From: Microscillaceae bacterium
GTDB lineage: Bacteria > Bacteroidota > Bacteroidia > Cytophagales > Microscillaceae
Length of the DNA stretch: 25,320 bases
NCBI GenBank assembly: GCA_003483885.1
Contig: DMXI01000344.1
Coordinates: forward strand, 1-25,320
Direction of reading: 5' to 3'
Shown: piece after piece, positions 14,114 to 21,440 of the stretch
Layout: every line of letters starts with the position of its first letter
Position numbering within the stretch: position 1 is the stretch's first letter
Position numbers and translations under genes: made by a program
Notes under the pieces: generated by a model
Databases searched by the model: none
Told to the model about the DNA's origin: nothing
Seen by the model: the letters and a program-made list of their open reading frames with translations, nothing else

Positions 14114-14821
14114 ATGCAAAAAAATGCTATAATTACCGGGGCTTCTCGTGGGATTGGCCGTGCTGTAGCCCTAGAGCTAGCCCAACAAGGAATTCAGGTG
14201 ATACTGATTGCTCGCAATAGTCAAGAACTTACAGAGCTACAAACCCAAATTGAGCAAGCGGGAGGAAAAGCCGATTTTTATGCGCTGGATATTGCCCAGG
14301 CTTCCGAAGTACAACCCGCTATAGAGCAAATGCTGAGCAAATATTCCCAAGTAGATTATTTGATTAATAATGCAGGCGTAGGTAGCTTTCAGGAGTTTGA
14401 AGCTTTTGAGGAAGCCGAATTGGATCGAATCCTGAATGTCAACATCAAGGGGACTTTTCTACTGACCAAAGCATTGGTCAAACATATGAAGACTCGCCAG
14501 CAAGGCCATATTGTCACCATTGCATCTGATGTATCTAAGCGCACTTTCCCTAACGGTTCTGTATATTGTGCCAGCAAATATGCCCAAGATGCTCTCATGA
14601 GTGCTTTACGCAAAGAGGTACGCAGTGCTGGCATAAAAGTGAGCACCATTTACCCAGGATTGGTAGACACTCATTTTAATGGCAATAAGCCTGGTGAAGA
14701 TGACAACAAAAATTGGCTTAAACCCGAAGACATTGCCCAATCGGTGAGCTATGTGCTCAATGCTCCTGCTCACGTAGTAGTAGACGAGTTGATGATTCAT
14801 CCGCTGGAGCAAGAGTATTAA
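14114..14821 (+). CDS. Short-chain dehydrogenase/reductase (SDR)
   Basis: A 235-residue classical SDR of the 3-oxoacyl-ACP-reductase-like group. The NAD(P)-binding glycine motif TGASRGIG is at residues 8-15; NNAG is at 85-88; the catalytic tetrad is N110, S138, Y151 and K155 (YCASK). The residue pattern IARNSQEL after beta strand 2, with an arginine, favours NADP(H). Several Bacteroidota homologues are annotated FabG-like or sepiapterin-reductase-like, but the substrate cannot be assigned. It is divergent from the Crp/Fnr-type gene and converges, 12 bases away, on the phosphatase gene. Confidence 0.92.
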   Translation: MQKNAIITGASRGIGRAVALELAQQGIQVILIARNSQELTELQTQIEQAGGKADFYALDIAQASEVQPAIEQMLSKYSQVDYLINNAGVGSFQEFEAFEEAELDRILNVNIKGTFLLTKALVKHMKTRQQGHIVTIASDVSKRTFPNGSVYCASKYAQDALMSALRKEVRSAGIKVSTIYPGLVDTHFNGNKPGEDDNKNWLKPEDIAQSVSYVLNAPAHVVVDELMIHPLEQEY

Positions 14822-14833
14822 TAATTGCCTATT

Positions 14834-16741
14834 TCATAGCTTAATTCCAATGACCAAAATGTCGTCCCGTTGCTCAATGTTTTGTTGGAAGTTGCTCAAT
14901 GTTTCTTCCAAACGCTGCTTTTGATCTCGAATGGGTTCGGTGGCAATCTCCTGTAGCAATCGCTTGAATCGTTCCTGCCCAAAGCTTTTTCGCTTAAAGT
15001 TAGGGGTGTCACTGTAGCCATCAGTAGTAAGGTAAAGCATGGCTTCTGGATAAATTTTGGTCTCTATGGTGCTAAATTTAGTATAGCTGAGCCCCTCAAA
15101 GCCACCAATATTTTGGCGATTTCCTTTCATCTCTTTAAACTGTTGGTTTTCTACATAATAAAGAGAGCGTTTGGCCCCCGCAAATTGTAATGTGGCATAC
15201 TCTTGACCTCTGGTAAAGCTACAAAGACAAACATCCATCCCGTCTCTATTGCGTGTTTGATCTTGTCGTAATACTTTACGGATTTGGCGGTGTAACTGAT
15301 CTAAAACCTCTCCTGGTTTGGGTATTTGTTGTTCATTGACAATTTCATTGAGTAATGAATAGCCTAACATACTCATAAAAGCTCCTGGAATACCGTGCCC
15401 AGTACAATCTACTGCTGCTAAGAAGGTTTGATTACCTACTTTTTTGAACCAATAAAAATCGCCACTGACAATATTGCGTGGTTTGAACAACACAAATGAC
15501 GCTGGAAACATGGCTTGTATTTCTTGCAAAGGAGGTAGCATTGCTTTTTGAATGCGTTGGGCATAAGTAATGCTGGCCATCATCTCTTTATTTTTTTTGA
15601 TAATGTCGTTGTGGGCAATTTTGAGCTCGACATTCTTTAGGCGGTGAATTTCTTTCTCTTGTTCCGCCTTTTCAGCGGCAAAATTCGCTTCCAGCACATT
15701 GAGTTTTTTGTTTGTTTCCTCGCTTACTACCCCTGATTTTATTTGGTAAAAAAGCTGAATATGATGATAAGCTTGTTGGTAATCCGCGAGCAACTCGTAT
15801 AGCTGCGCGAGTTTCTGATGGCATTGATAGATTTTAGCTCGAGTATTTATCTCCGAAGCTATCTCCAGGGCTTCTTGTACATCTAACAACGCTTCTTGAT
15901 AATACTCTTGCTGAGTTTTTACTTCTGCTAAAGACAGTAGACTACTTACCATGGCAGGTTTTAACTGGTAAGATTTACGCATTTCATAACTTTCAAGGTA
16001 AGCAGCTTTAGCTTCATCAAGTTTTTGTTGAGAAAGCTTAAGGTTACCCAGTTCAAAATGAATCCTGGCGGCTTGCATCCATTGATTATATTTTTTAGAA
16101 AACCTTTTGGCTTCTTCTAAATATTCCAGCGCTTTGGATTGCTCTTCCTTGGCACGATACACGGTACCTAGTCCAAGCAAAGTCCAGCCTTCCAGGTCAG
16201 CATTGTAGCGCTGCATCACCCTGCATATTTCCAGCGCTTGTGAATAATATTTAAGGGATTTGTCGTAGTTTTTTAGATCATAATTGTAAACCCCCAATGC
16301 CCAATACAGCCACACTTGAGCATGGGTTTCCTGGCGTTCATCCAACAACCTGATATTGTCCAGTACATAATTCATGGCCAGCTCATAGTCCCCTTGACTC
16401 CACATAATCATGGCTTCTATCATACACACTTCTCCCCACTCGTAATAATAGTTGATATTGGCCATAATATTCCTACTGGCAAGTAATTCTTGCCGCGCTA
16501 AAGCTATTTCCGACAAGTGCCAATGTTGGTAACCAAGGCCTTTTAGACAAGAAGCCTCACCTTTTTGATAGCCAATTTTCTGGGCTAATTGATAAGCTTT
16601 TTGAGATAGCTGGAGACTTTCTTTAGGTAAAGCATTCCGGTTTTGGTCACAGAATAGACAAATTGCATCTATCCGGGTTGCTTCATCTTCAATGTTGTCA
16701 AAATTGGTTATACTTTCCTCAGAAGGATTTTCTTTTGTCAT
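14834..16741 (-). CDS. TPR-repeat SpoIIE-type protein phosphatase
   Basis: The 635-residue soluble protein has tetratricopeptide repeats over about residues 20-340 (e.g. AKAAYLESYEMRKSY, ALEYLEEAKRFSKKY), a charged coiled coil at about 350-400, and a C-terminal PP2C/SpoIIE serine phosphatase domain. Metal-binding acidic residues are in place: D428 (SGDFYWF), D445 (DCTGHGIPGAFMSMLG), D574 (LTTDGYSD) and D626/D627 (RDDILVIG). Many Bacteroidota relatives carry a signal peptide and a membrane span between TPR and phosphatase; this one has neither, so it should act in the cytoplasm. SpoIIE domains usually dephosphorylate anti-sigma-factor antagonists in partner-switching systems, but no such partner is nearby. 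Confidence 0.93.
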   Translation of the reverse strand: MTKENPSEESITNFDNIEDEATRIDAICLFCDQNRNALPKESLQLSQKAYQLAQKIGYQKGEASCLKGLGYQHWHLSEIALARQELLASRNIMANINYYYEWGEVCMIEAMIMWSQGDYELAMNYVLDNIRLLDERQETHAQVWLYWALGVYNYDLKNYDKSLKYYSQALEICRVMQRYNADLEGWTLLGLGTVYRAKEEQSKALEYLEEAKRFSKKYNQWMQAARIHFELGNLKLSQQKLDEAKAAYLESYEMRKSYQLKPAMVSSLLSLAEVKTQQEYYQEALLDVQEALEIASEINTRAKIYQCHQKLAQLYELLADYQQAYHHIQLFYQIKSGVVSEETNKKLNVLEANFAAEKAEQEKEIHRLKNVELKIAHNDIIKKNKEMMASITYAQRIQKAMLPPLQEIQAMFPASFVLFKPRNIVSGDFYWFKKVGNQTFLAAVDCTGHGIPGAFMSMLGYSLLNEIVNEQQIPKPGEVLDQLHRQIRKVLRQDQTRNRDGMDVCLCSFTRGQEYATLQFAGAKRSLYYVENQQFKEMKGNRQNIGGFEGLSYTKFSTIETKIYPEAMLYLTTDGYSDTPNFKRKSFGQERFKRLLQEIATEPIRDQKQRLEETLSNFQQNIEQRDDILVIGIKL

Positions 16742-16899
16742 ATAAGTTCGTTTGATAGTACAGCATTATCTTTCCTGAATCTATAAGTAGCGTGTAGTTA
16801 TGTACTAGAATAATCGCTCTGGACAAGCTGTAACACCAATATATTGAAAATAGTATATGCGCCAAAGAAAATTTGTAGGCTATTTTAATAGGTGACATC

Positions 16900-16939
16900 A
16901 AAAAAATCCCTAACTGTTTACAGAAAAGCAATCAGGGAT
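16900..16939 (-). terminator. Rho-independent terminator of the membrane/SRPBCC operon
   Basis: On the minus strand an 11-base-pair stem (16939-16929 with 16916-16906, two G-U pairs) closes a 12-base loop and runs into seven U residues (16906-16900). It lies about 30 bases past the stop codon at 16971. Confidence 0.85.
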
Positions 16940-16970
16940 AGTATTTGAGATATGGGTAATATATGGAGGC

Positions 16971-17348
16971 TTATTTAAAACTTAATTGATGTAAAACATA
17001 AGCAACCAAGAGCAAAGAAAAGGCTACGACATCAATACGCATTACTTTGGTGAGACCTGGACTAAAAGAAGTATTAGATAAGATATACAGCATAATAAAG
17101 GCTCCCATGCTAATAGTACCTAAAAACACTGCTAAGTTCTCATATTTCTTAAAAATAGCGGCATATATCATCAACCCACCTACCAAGCCAAACAATATTC
17201 CCCTATGTCGCATCAATAACTCTAGATTAGCCTCCGTGAGTTGAATACCATAAGACTGAGCTATTGTCTTAGGAAAAAAGACAATCAAGGCTGGAGCAAA
17301 GTTGATTACTCCAGCCAAAAAGAGAACAATTCTAAAAACAACTTCCAT
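16971..17348 (-). CDS. Small four-span membrane protein, unknown function
   Basis: The 125-residue product has four hydrophobic segments. The second begins with MRHRGILFGLVGGLMIYAAIF, a motif shared by a family of small DUF4345-like membrane proteins sometimes labelled phosphopantetheine adenylyltransferase in databases; that label has no basis in the sequence here, as no nucleotidyltransferase HxGH motif is present. The ATG at 17348 is preferred over a TTG at 17351. It follows the SRPBCC gene by seven bases and shares its terminator, so the two form an operon. Confidence 0.75.
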   Translation of the reverse strand: MEVVFRIVLFLAGVINFAPALIVFFPKTIAQSYGIQLTEANLELLMRHRGILFGLVGGLMIYAAIFKKYENLAVFLGTISMGAFIMLYILSNTSFSPGLTKVMRIDVVAFSLLLVAYVLHQLSFK

Positions 17349-17355
17349 CAAATAC

Positions 17356-18207
17356 CTATTTTAATACTTTTAATTGCTCCGTCTCTTCCGCCATTTTTTG
17401 CCAATTGTTCAACAATGTTTCGCCCGTTTTGCGGTGTTGCCATTGGGCAATTGGATGAAGTAGCGCCTGGTGAATTTTCTTTTTGTATGTTACTTCAAAC
17501 TCCATCAAAATTTCGGTTCGTTGTTCATTGAGTGGATATAGTTCCCAGGTACCTCGCAATGCAGCAAAAGGAAACGGGTAGTCTGGGGCCTGCGTGTCTA
17601 CTTCAAAAGCGTATTTTTTGCCTTCGTCCCATAAGGTGCAGGTCTCTTGCCAGGATTTTGAACCATGGCTACAGGCTCGAATCATTCCTGTACCCTGAGT
17701 CTGATCTGAAAGAATTTCCACCGCATCTATATTAGGAGCTACCAGGTGAAATTCCTCAAATTGAGTGATGATTTCCCAAACCCTGGCTTGTGGTGCATTG
17801 ATTACTCTTTTGAAGGTAAGTATCTTGGCCCCATTACGGGTGTTTATTTGTGCCAATCCCTTGATTTGTAACACACAGAATAGCAAAACCAACATCGCTA
17901 CGCCGTCTATAATCCAGTAACCCGCAGCTGAGATGGGCCAAGGTTGCCAAACGAGTACTACAGCACTGGTAATAACCCACAACGCATCTTGGGCACTAAT
18001 CCAGAAAATGGCCAAGGGACGTTGTTTTTTGATCTCAATGGCAATGGAAAGAGCAAAAAGCAACAAACCTGCTCCTATAATAGGAAAAACCACATGAGGA
18101 GTTACACCAAACAGTTGAGCTACTTGAGCCTGAAAAAAAATCAGAATAATCCCAAAGAGAAGAGATGTTAAAAAATTGGCCGTAAGGGCACGATTTAAGG
18201 TAGTCAT
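17356..18207 (-). CDS. Membrane protein with C-terminal SRPBCC domain
   Basis: The 283-residue product joins four membrane spans (about residues 8-125) to a cytoplasmic SRPBCC/START-like domain (about 135-265: LTFKRVINAPQARVWEIITQFEEF, then TGMIRAC, WELYPL, MEFEVTYK and a long C-terminal helix). SRPBCC domains hold a hydrophobic ligand in a deep cavity; fusion to a membrane module suggests sensing or handling of a lipid-like molecule at the membrane, which is inference. The ATG at 18207 places the first span correctly; an earlier in-frame ATG at 18255 would add 16 residues. It is first in a two-gene operon and diverges from an AraC-type regulator. Confidence 0.8.
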   Translation of the reverse strand: MTTLNRALTANFLTSLLFGIILIFFQAQVAQLFGVTPHVVFPIIGAGLLLFALSIAIEIKKQRPLAIFWISAQDALWVITSAVVLVWQPWPISAAGYWIIDGVAMLVLLFCVLQIKGLAQINTRNGAKILTFKRVINAPQARVWEIITQFEEFHLVAPNIDAVEILSDQTQGTGMIRACSHGSKSWQETCTLWDEGKKYAFEVDTQAPDYPFPFAALRGTWELYPLNEQRTEILMEFEVTYKKKIHQALLHPIAQWQHRKTGETLLNNWQKMAEETEQLKVLK

Positions 18208-18310
18208 AGTATCAATGTTTAGAGTTGAATTCAATGATTTTATTTGATACCTCAAATTTGGTTGGGGAAAGTCTGAAAAGATTGATATTTTACGCCAAAC
18301 TCCAGAACCT

Positions 18311-19255
18311 ATGGCAATTAATGCTTCGTTTTTGACTTATTTACTTGATTTTGCGGCTTGTCGCGGAATGAACCGTCGTTCTTTGCAAGCATTGCTGTCT
18401 GACTCTGAACTAGACCTCATGCAGGCTGGAGTGTCGATCGATGATTATGGTCGGGTGTGGACTCAAATGATTACCGAGCTAGAGGATGAATATTTAGGGC
18501 TGGCCTTTGGCATGTACCTCAATTTGGGGAGTTTGGGGTTGATTCATCAAATCTCTTTAAGTGCCCATAGTATAGAGCAAGCATTAAAATTATTGGAAGA
18601 TTATCTGGCAACTCATTTTCCCATTGTTCAAATTCATAAAGAAGTTGTAGGCGATAAAATTAAAGTTACTTTACAAACTCAAGTAGAACAAAAGCTACTG
18701 GCAAGGCATATACTAGATGCTAATTATGTGGTGATGTTTCGAGAGCTTGGAATGATGCTGGAGACCAAAAACCTAACGATTCAATTGCCTTACGAGGATT
18801 TGGCTCCTTTTGAGCGCCAACTACGTACAACTATTGCCCAAGGCTCCGAGCATTGCTTAATATTTGATACCCAAAAAGTGAACGAAAGCATCAATCAGCG
18901 AAATATGCGCTTTATTGAGGTGCTATTGCCCAAATACCTCATGATGCTAGAGCAAGGACAGAAGAGTCCTGGGTTTGCTACTTTGGTAAAACAAATGATA
19001 TTGAGAATGTGTGCCCCCGAGTTACCTACTTTTCAACAGGTAAAGGCCCAATTTGCAATGAGCGACCGTACTTTTCAGCGACGTTTAACCAACGAGGGCC
19101 AGTCTTTTCGTGCGATTACCAATGCGATTAAAAAAGAACTAGCAAGCTACTTACGGGAAGGCAATCAGTTAAAAACTCAAGACATTGCCTATATTTTGGG
19201 GTATTCTGAGGCGAGTGCCTATTTGCATGCTGCCAGAGAATGGTTTGAGGCTTGA
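18311..19255 (+). CDS. AraC-family transcriptional regulator
   Basis: The 314-residue product has an N-terminal ligand-binding domain of the Arabinose_bd/OruR type (LLDFAACRGMNRRSLQALLSDSELDLMQAG, then DEYLGLAFGMYLNLGSLGLIHQISLSA) and a C-terminal AraC helix-turn-helix pair (about residues 230-314: VKAQFAMSDRTFQRRLTNEGQSF, DIAYILGYSEASAYLHAAREW). Relatives often respond to amino acids, lipids or small hydrophobic effectors. Divergence from the membrane-SRPBCC operon across about 100 bases suggests regulation of that operon. Its TGA stop directly abuts the stop of the facing ADP-ribosylglycohydrolase gene with no base between. Confidence 0.9.
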   Translation: MAINASFLTYLLDFAACRGMNRRSLQALLSDSELDLMQAGVSIDDYGRVWTQMITELEDEYLGLAFGMYLNLGSLGLIHQISLSAHSIEQALKLLEDYLATHFPIVQIHKEVVGDKIKVTLQTQVEQKLLARHILDANYVVMFRELGMMLETKNLTIQLPYEDLAPFERQLRTTIAQGSEHCLIFDTQKVNESINQRNMRFIEVLLPKYLMMLEQGQKSPGFATLVKQMILRMCAPELPTFQQVKAQFAMSDRTFQRRLTNEGQSFRAITNAIKKELASYLREGNQLKTQDIAYILGYSEASAYLHAAREWFEA

Positions 19256-20287
19256 TTATAAGGCGGTCAGGTAATCTTCAAAAGCTTGGGCTGTTTGTTT
19301 TAGATAAGCTTTCCCTTCTATGTTTTTGAGCATAAACTCAGGCAAGGAATCCAACCCATACCTTCCTGCCAAAACTCCAGTACAAATAGAAGCCAGCGAA
19401 TCTACATCACCTCCCATTTGCACCGCTATTTTAAGTCCGTCAAAAGCACTTTGGGCGTGGCTAAGTACATATAGCGCACAAATGCCAGTTAACATGGCAT
19501 CGGAAGGTAATCCCTTGATTCCTGGTAAAAAACGTGGCGCTACAATGGGTTGTATACCACAGAGCACTTCATAATCTTTGGGCTGTAGTTGCGCAGGTGG
19601 AGGCAGTTGGGCAACTGTAGCAAGCAACGACTCCGTTTCTTCTTCCTGTGAATGAATTTTAGAAAGGCCATAATCGATCAAGTCTCTGGCATCGCCGTGT
19701 TGTACCAACAAGAAATGAGTTGCTTCCGCAATGAGTAAACTTGCTACTCGAGCCTTGGGGTGCGGATGGGTAGCATCGGCATTGATATGCGCATAAGAGG
19801 AGATGAGGTTGACGGGCAACAATCCTAGTGGAACAGCTCGCGAGACGGGAGCATTGCCTGGGTATGGCCTGTTTTGCTGAAAAGCCCTGACTTCTGCTAT
19901 ATTTTGGGTACCATCAAACACCCATTGCATAGAGCCATGCCCATTGCGACCAAAGCCTTTTTGAGCTTTACCTTGTTGGTATTCCTGAGTAAAATGGGCC
20001 ACTAATAAATCTGGCGTAAAGGCCTGTTTACTTAGCAAGGCTTTTACAACCCCGATGGTCATTTCAGTATCATCGGTGTAGTCCCAAGGAGAGTAGTTTT
20101 GGGTAAATGCTTCAGCAGGAGGGAAGTTGGCAGGTTTATCAACTAAATGAGCAGCAATAGAATTCCGGGCGTTGACAAAGCGACTGAAATCCACTTGGGA
20201 TTTGATCCAGTCACGGTCTTGAAACTCTACTCCTGCTCCAAAGGCATCGCCAATGGCAATGCCTAATAATATATCTGAGAATGACAT
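19256..20287 (-). CDS. ADP-ribosylglycohydrolase family protein
   Basis: The 343-residue product belongs to the ARH/DraG family, metal-dependent hydrolases that remove ADP-ribose from proteins or other acceptors. The N-terminal LLGIAIGDAFGAGVEF and the first metal motif YTDDTEM (D72, D73) are intact; the second is GGDVDSLASICTG, with D294 and D296 as likely Mg ligands. No signal peptide is present, so it should be cytoplasmic. It is probably not DraG itself, as there is no nitrogenase context. It starts four bases after the desaturase stop codon and is likely co-transcribed with it. Substrate is unknown. Confidence 0.92.
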   Translation of the reverse strand: MSFSDILLGIAIGDAFGAGVEFQDRDWIKSQVDFSRFVNARNSIAAHLVDKPANFPPAEAFTQNYSPWDYTDDTEMTIGVVKALLSKQAFTPDLLVAHFTQEYQQGKAQKGFGRNGHGSMQWVFDGTQNIAEVRAFQQNRPYPGNAPVSRAVPLGLLPVNLISSYAHINADATHPHPKARVASLLIAEATHFLLVQHGDARDLIDYGLSKIHSQEEETESLLATVAQLPPPAQLQPKDYEVLCGIQPIVAPRFLPGIKGLPSDAMLTGICALYVLSHAQSAFDGLKIAVQMGGDVDSLASICTGVLAGRYGLDSLPEFMLKNIEGKAYLKQTAQAFEDYLTAL

Positions 20288-20291
20288 TTAA

Positions 20292-21074
20292 TTAAACCGT
20301 TTCTTCTACCAGCTTCGCTTTTTTGTAAGGAGGCTTAGGGTTGATTTTAGTCGGTTTTAATCGGATGATACGTAATGCATCCAGAACTCTAATAACCACA
20401 AAGGTAGGGTCTAGTTCGTGCCACTTGTACCCAAAGTTGGCGCGGTAGCCGTGGGCGTGGTGGTTGTTATGGTAACCTTCGCCCATCATAAATACATCTA
20501 CTGGCATAATGTTCGTTGCCGTGTCCTGTACTTTAAAATTACGATAGCCATATTTGTGAGCAAACCAGTTGATGATTACCCCATGGAATGGCCCCATGGT
20601 AGCGTGAATAGGTAAAAATAAATACATCCACCAGTGGGTAGCAAATGCGGCGTAAAATGCAACATATATCACAACCCATATTGCCCTACTTTTCCAGCTA
20701 TCAGCCCAGCGGTCAAATGCCCACCACTCAGGTAAATCCTTGGTAAAGCGCTCCTCTAAATCCATTCTATCGGCAAAAATTTCTTGATAAACACCTTTTG
20801 TTTTCCACATCATAGTAAATGGATCGGGATCGTAAGAGGGAGAGTGAGGATCGTTTTCGGTGTCAGCATAGGCGTGGTGCAAGCGGTGCATAGCGCCATA
20901 AGCATAAGGACTTAAGTAAGAGGAACCTTGAGTAATATAAGAGAAAATGAAAAAGTATCTTTCCCAAAACTTTGACATTGTAAACATCTTGTGAGCTGCA
21001 TATCTATGCTGGAAAAATGTTTGTGAAAACAATGACAAGTACCAGTGAGCAATTAGAAAAATAAATATAATCAT
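20292..21074 (-). CDS. Acyl-CoA/acyl-lipid fatty acid desaturase
   Basis: A 260-residue membrane di-iron desaturase, of the stearoyl-CoA Delta-9 type, that introduces a cis double bond into acyl chains. The three histidine boxes are H23-x4-H28 (HRYAAH), H63-xx-HH (HRLHH) and H202-xx-HH (HNNHH in GEGYHNNHH). Hydrophobic segments occur at the N-terminus, around 40-50 and 130-170. It is shorter than many homologues because the N-terminal membrane segment begins almost at the first box; no upstream in-frame start was offered. It leads an operon with the ADP-ribosylglycohydrolase. Confidence 0.93.
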   Translation of the reverse strand: MIIFIFLIAHWYLSLFSQTFFQHRYAAHKMFTMSKFWERYFFIFSYITQGSSYLSPYAYGAMHRLHHAYADTENDPHSPSYDPDPFTMMWKTKGVYQEIFADRMDLEERFTKDLPEWWAFDRWADSWKSRAIWVVIYVAFYAAFATHWWMYLFLPIHATMGPFHGVIINWFAHKYGYRNFKVQDTATNIMPVDVFMMGEGYHNNHHAHGYRANFGYKWHELDPTFVVIRVLDALRIIRLKPTKINPKPPYKKAKLVEETV

Positions 21075-21165
21075 TCTTGTGTGTAGTTTTTTTGATTTGT
21101 CTGTAAAGATAGTCTCTGAATACTTTGTTTTAAGTATAGGCTTGATTACAGGTAAAATGAATATT

Positions 21166-21173
21166 CAAAAGTA
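21166..21173 (-). promoter_or_regulatory. Candidate -7 box of the desaturase operon
   Basis: The minus strand reads TACTTTTG, matching TAnnTTTG, about 90 bases ahead of the desaturase ATG. No clear TTTG -33 element sits at the right distance, which would fit dependence on an activator. Confidence 0.4.
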
Positions 21174-21376
21174 AAGTATTTTCTGAAAAATAAATATACC
21201 CTCGAGGCTAAAATAATAAATTGAATTTATTTACCATTCTATTATAACCGAAATTCCAAACTTGACTTCGAGGAGTTTTGTTCAATTTTTTCTGGATAAA
21301 ATAACGTGAAATATGATTTAGAGAAGGGGGGATAAGATATTTTAAAGAAGTAGGGAGGGTTTTCAGAAGACAAAAA
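21174..21376. other. Spacer upstream of the desaturase operon
   Basis: No credible gene is seen. It holds a 17-base perfect palindrome (aataaatt g aatttatt, 21215-21231), about 42-58 bases upstream of the -7 box, a plausible regulator site. The rest is AT-rich with a purine-rich stretch near 21325-21360 and no recognised element. Confidence 0.45.
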
Positions 21377-21409
21377 AAGGAGGTGAATAAAAGTACTATT
21401 TACCTCCTT
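21372..21409 (-). terminator. Rho-independent terminator of the subtilase gene
   Basis: On the minus strand an 8-base-pair stem AAGGAGGT/ACCTCCTT (21409-21402 with 21384-21377) closes a 17-base loop and ends in a run of seven U residues (21378-21372). It lies about 30 bases past the subtilase stop codon. Confidence 0.8.
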
Positions 21410-21440
21410 AATTATTTCGTTTTTAGCAAATAATATAAAC

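Noticed and set aside
16719..16931. 70-codon minus-strand frame upstream of the phosphatase gene
   Set aside because: It overlaps both the phosphatase start and the terminator hairpin, and its composition is not protein-like. A promoter region is more likely.
16971..17348. Phosphopantetheine adenylyltransferase
   Set aside because: Such small four-span proteins may carry this name in databases, but there is no nucleotidyltransferase fold or HxGH motif; the protein is almost entirely membrane segments.
19256..20287. Toxin/antitoxin or NAD-based defence role for the ADP-ribosylglycohydrolase
   Set aside because: No ADP-ribosyltransferase or other toxin-like partner lies next to it; the neighbours are a desaturase and a regulator.
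21379..21384. GGAGGT on the plus strand resembling a strong ribosome-binding site
   Set aside because: No start codon follows with a credible frame, and the bases form one arm of a terminator hairpin for the opposite strand.
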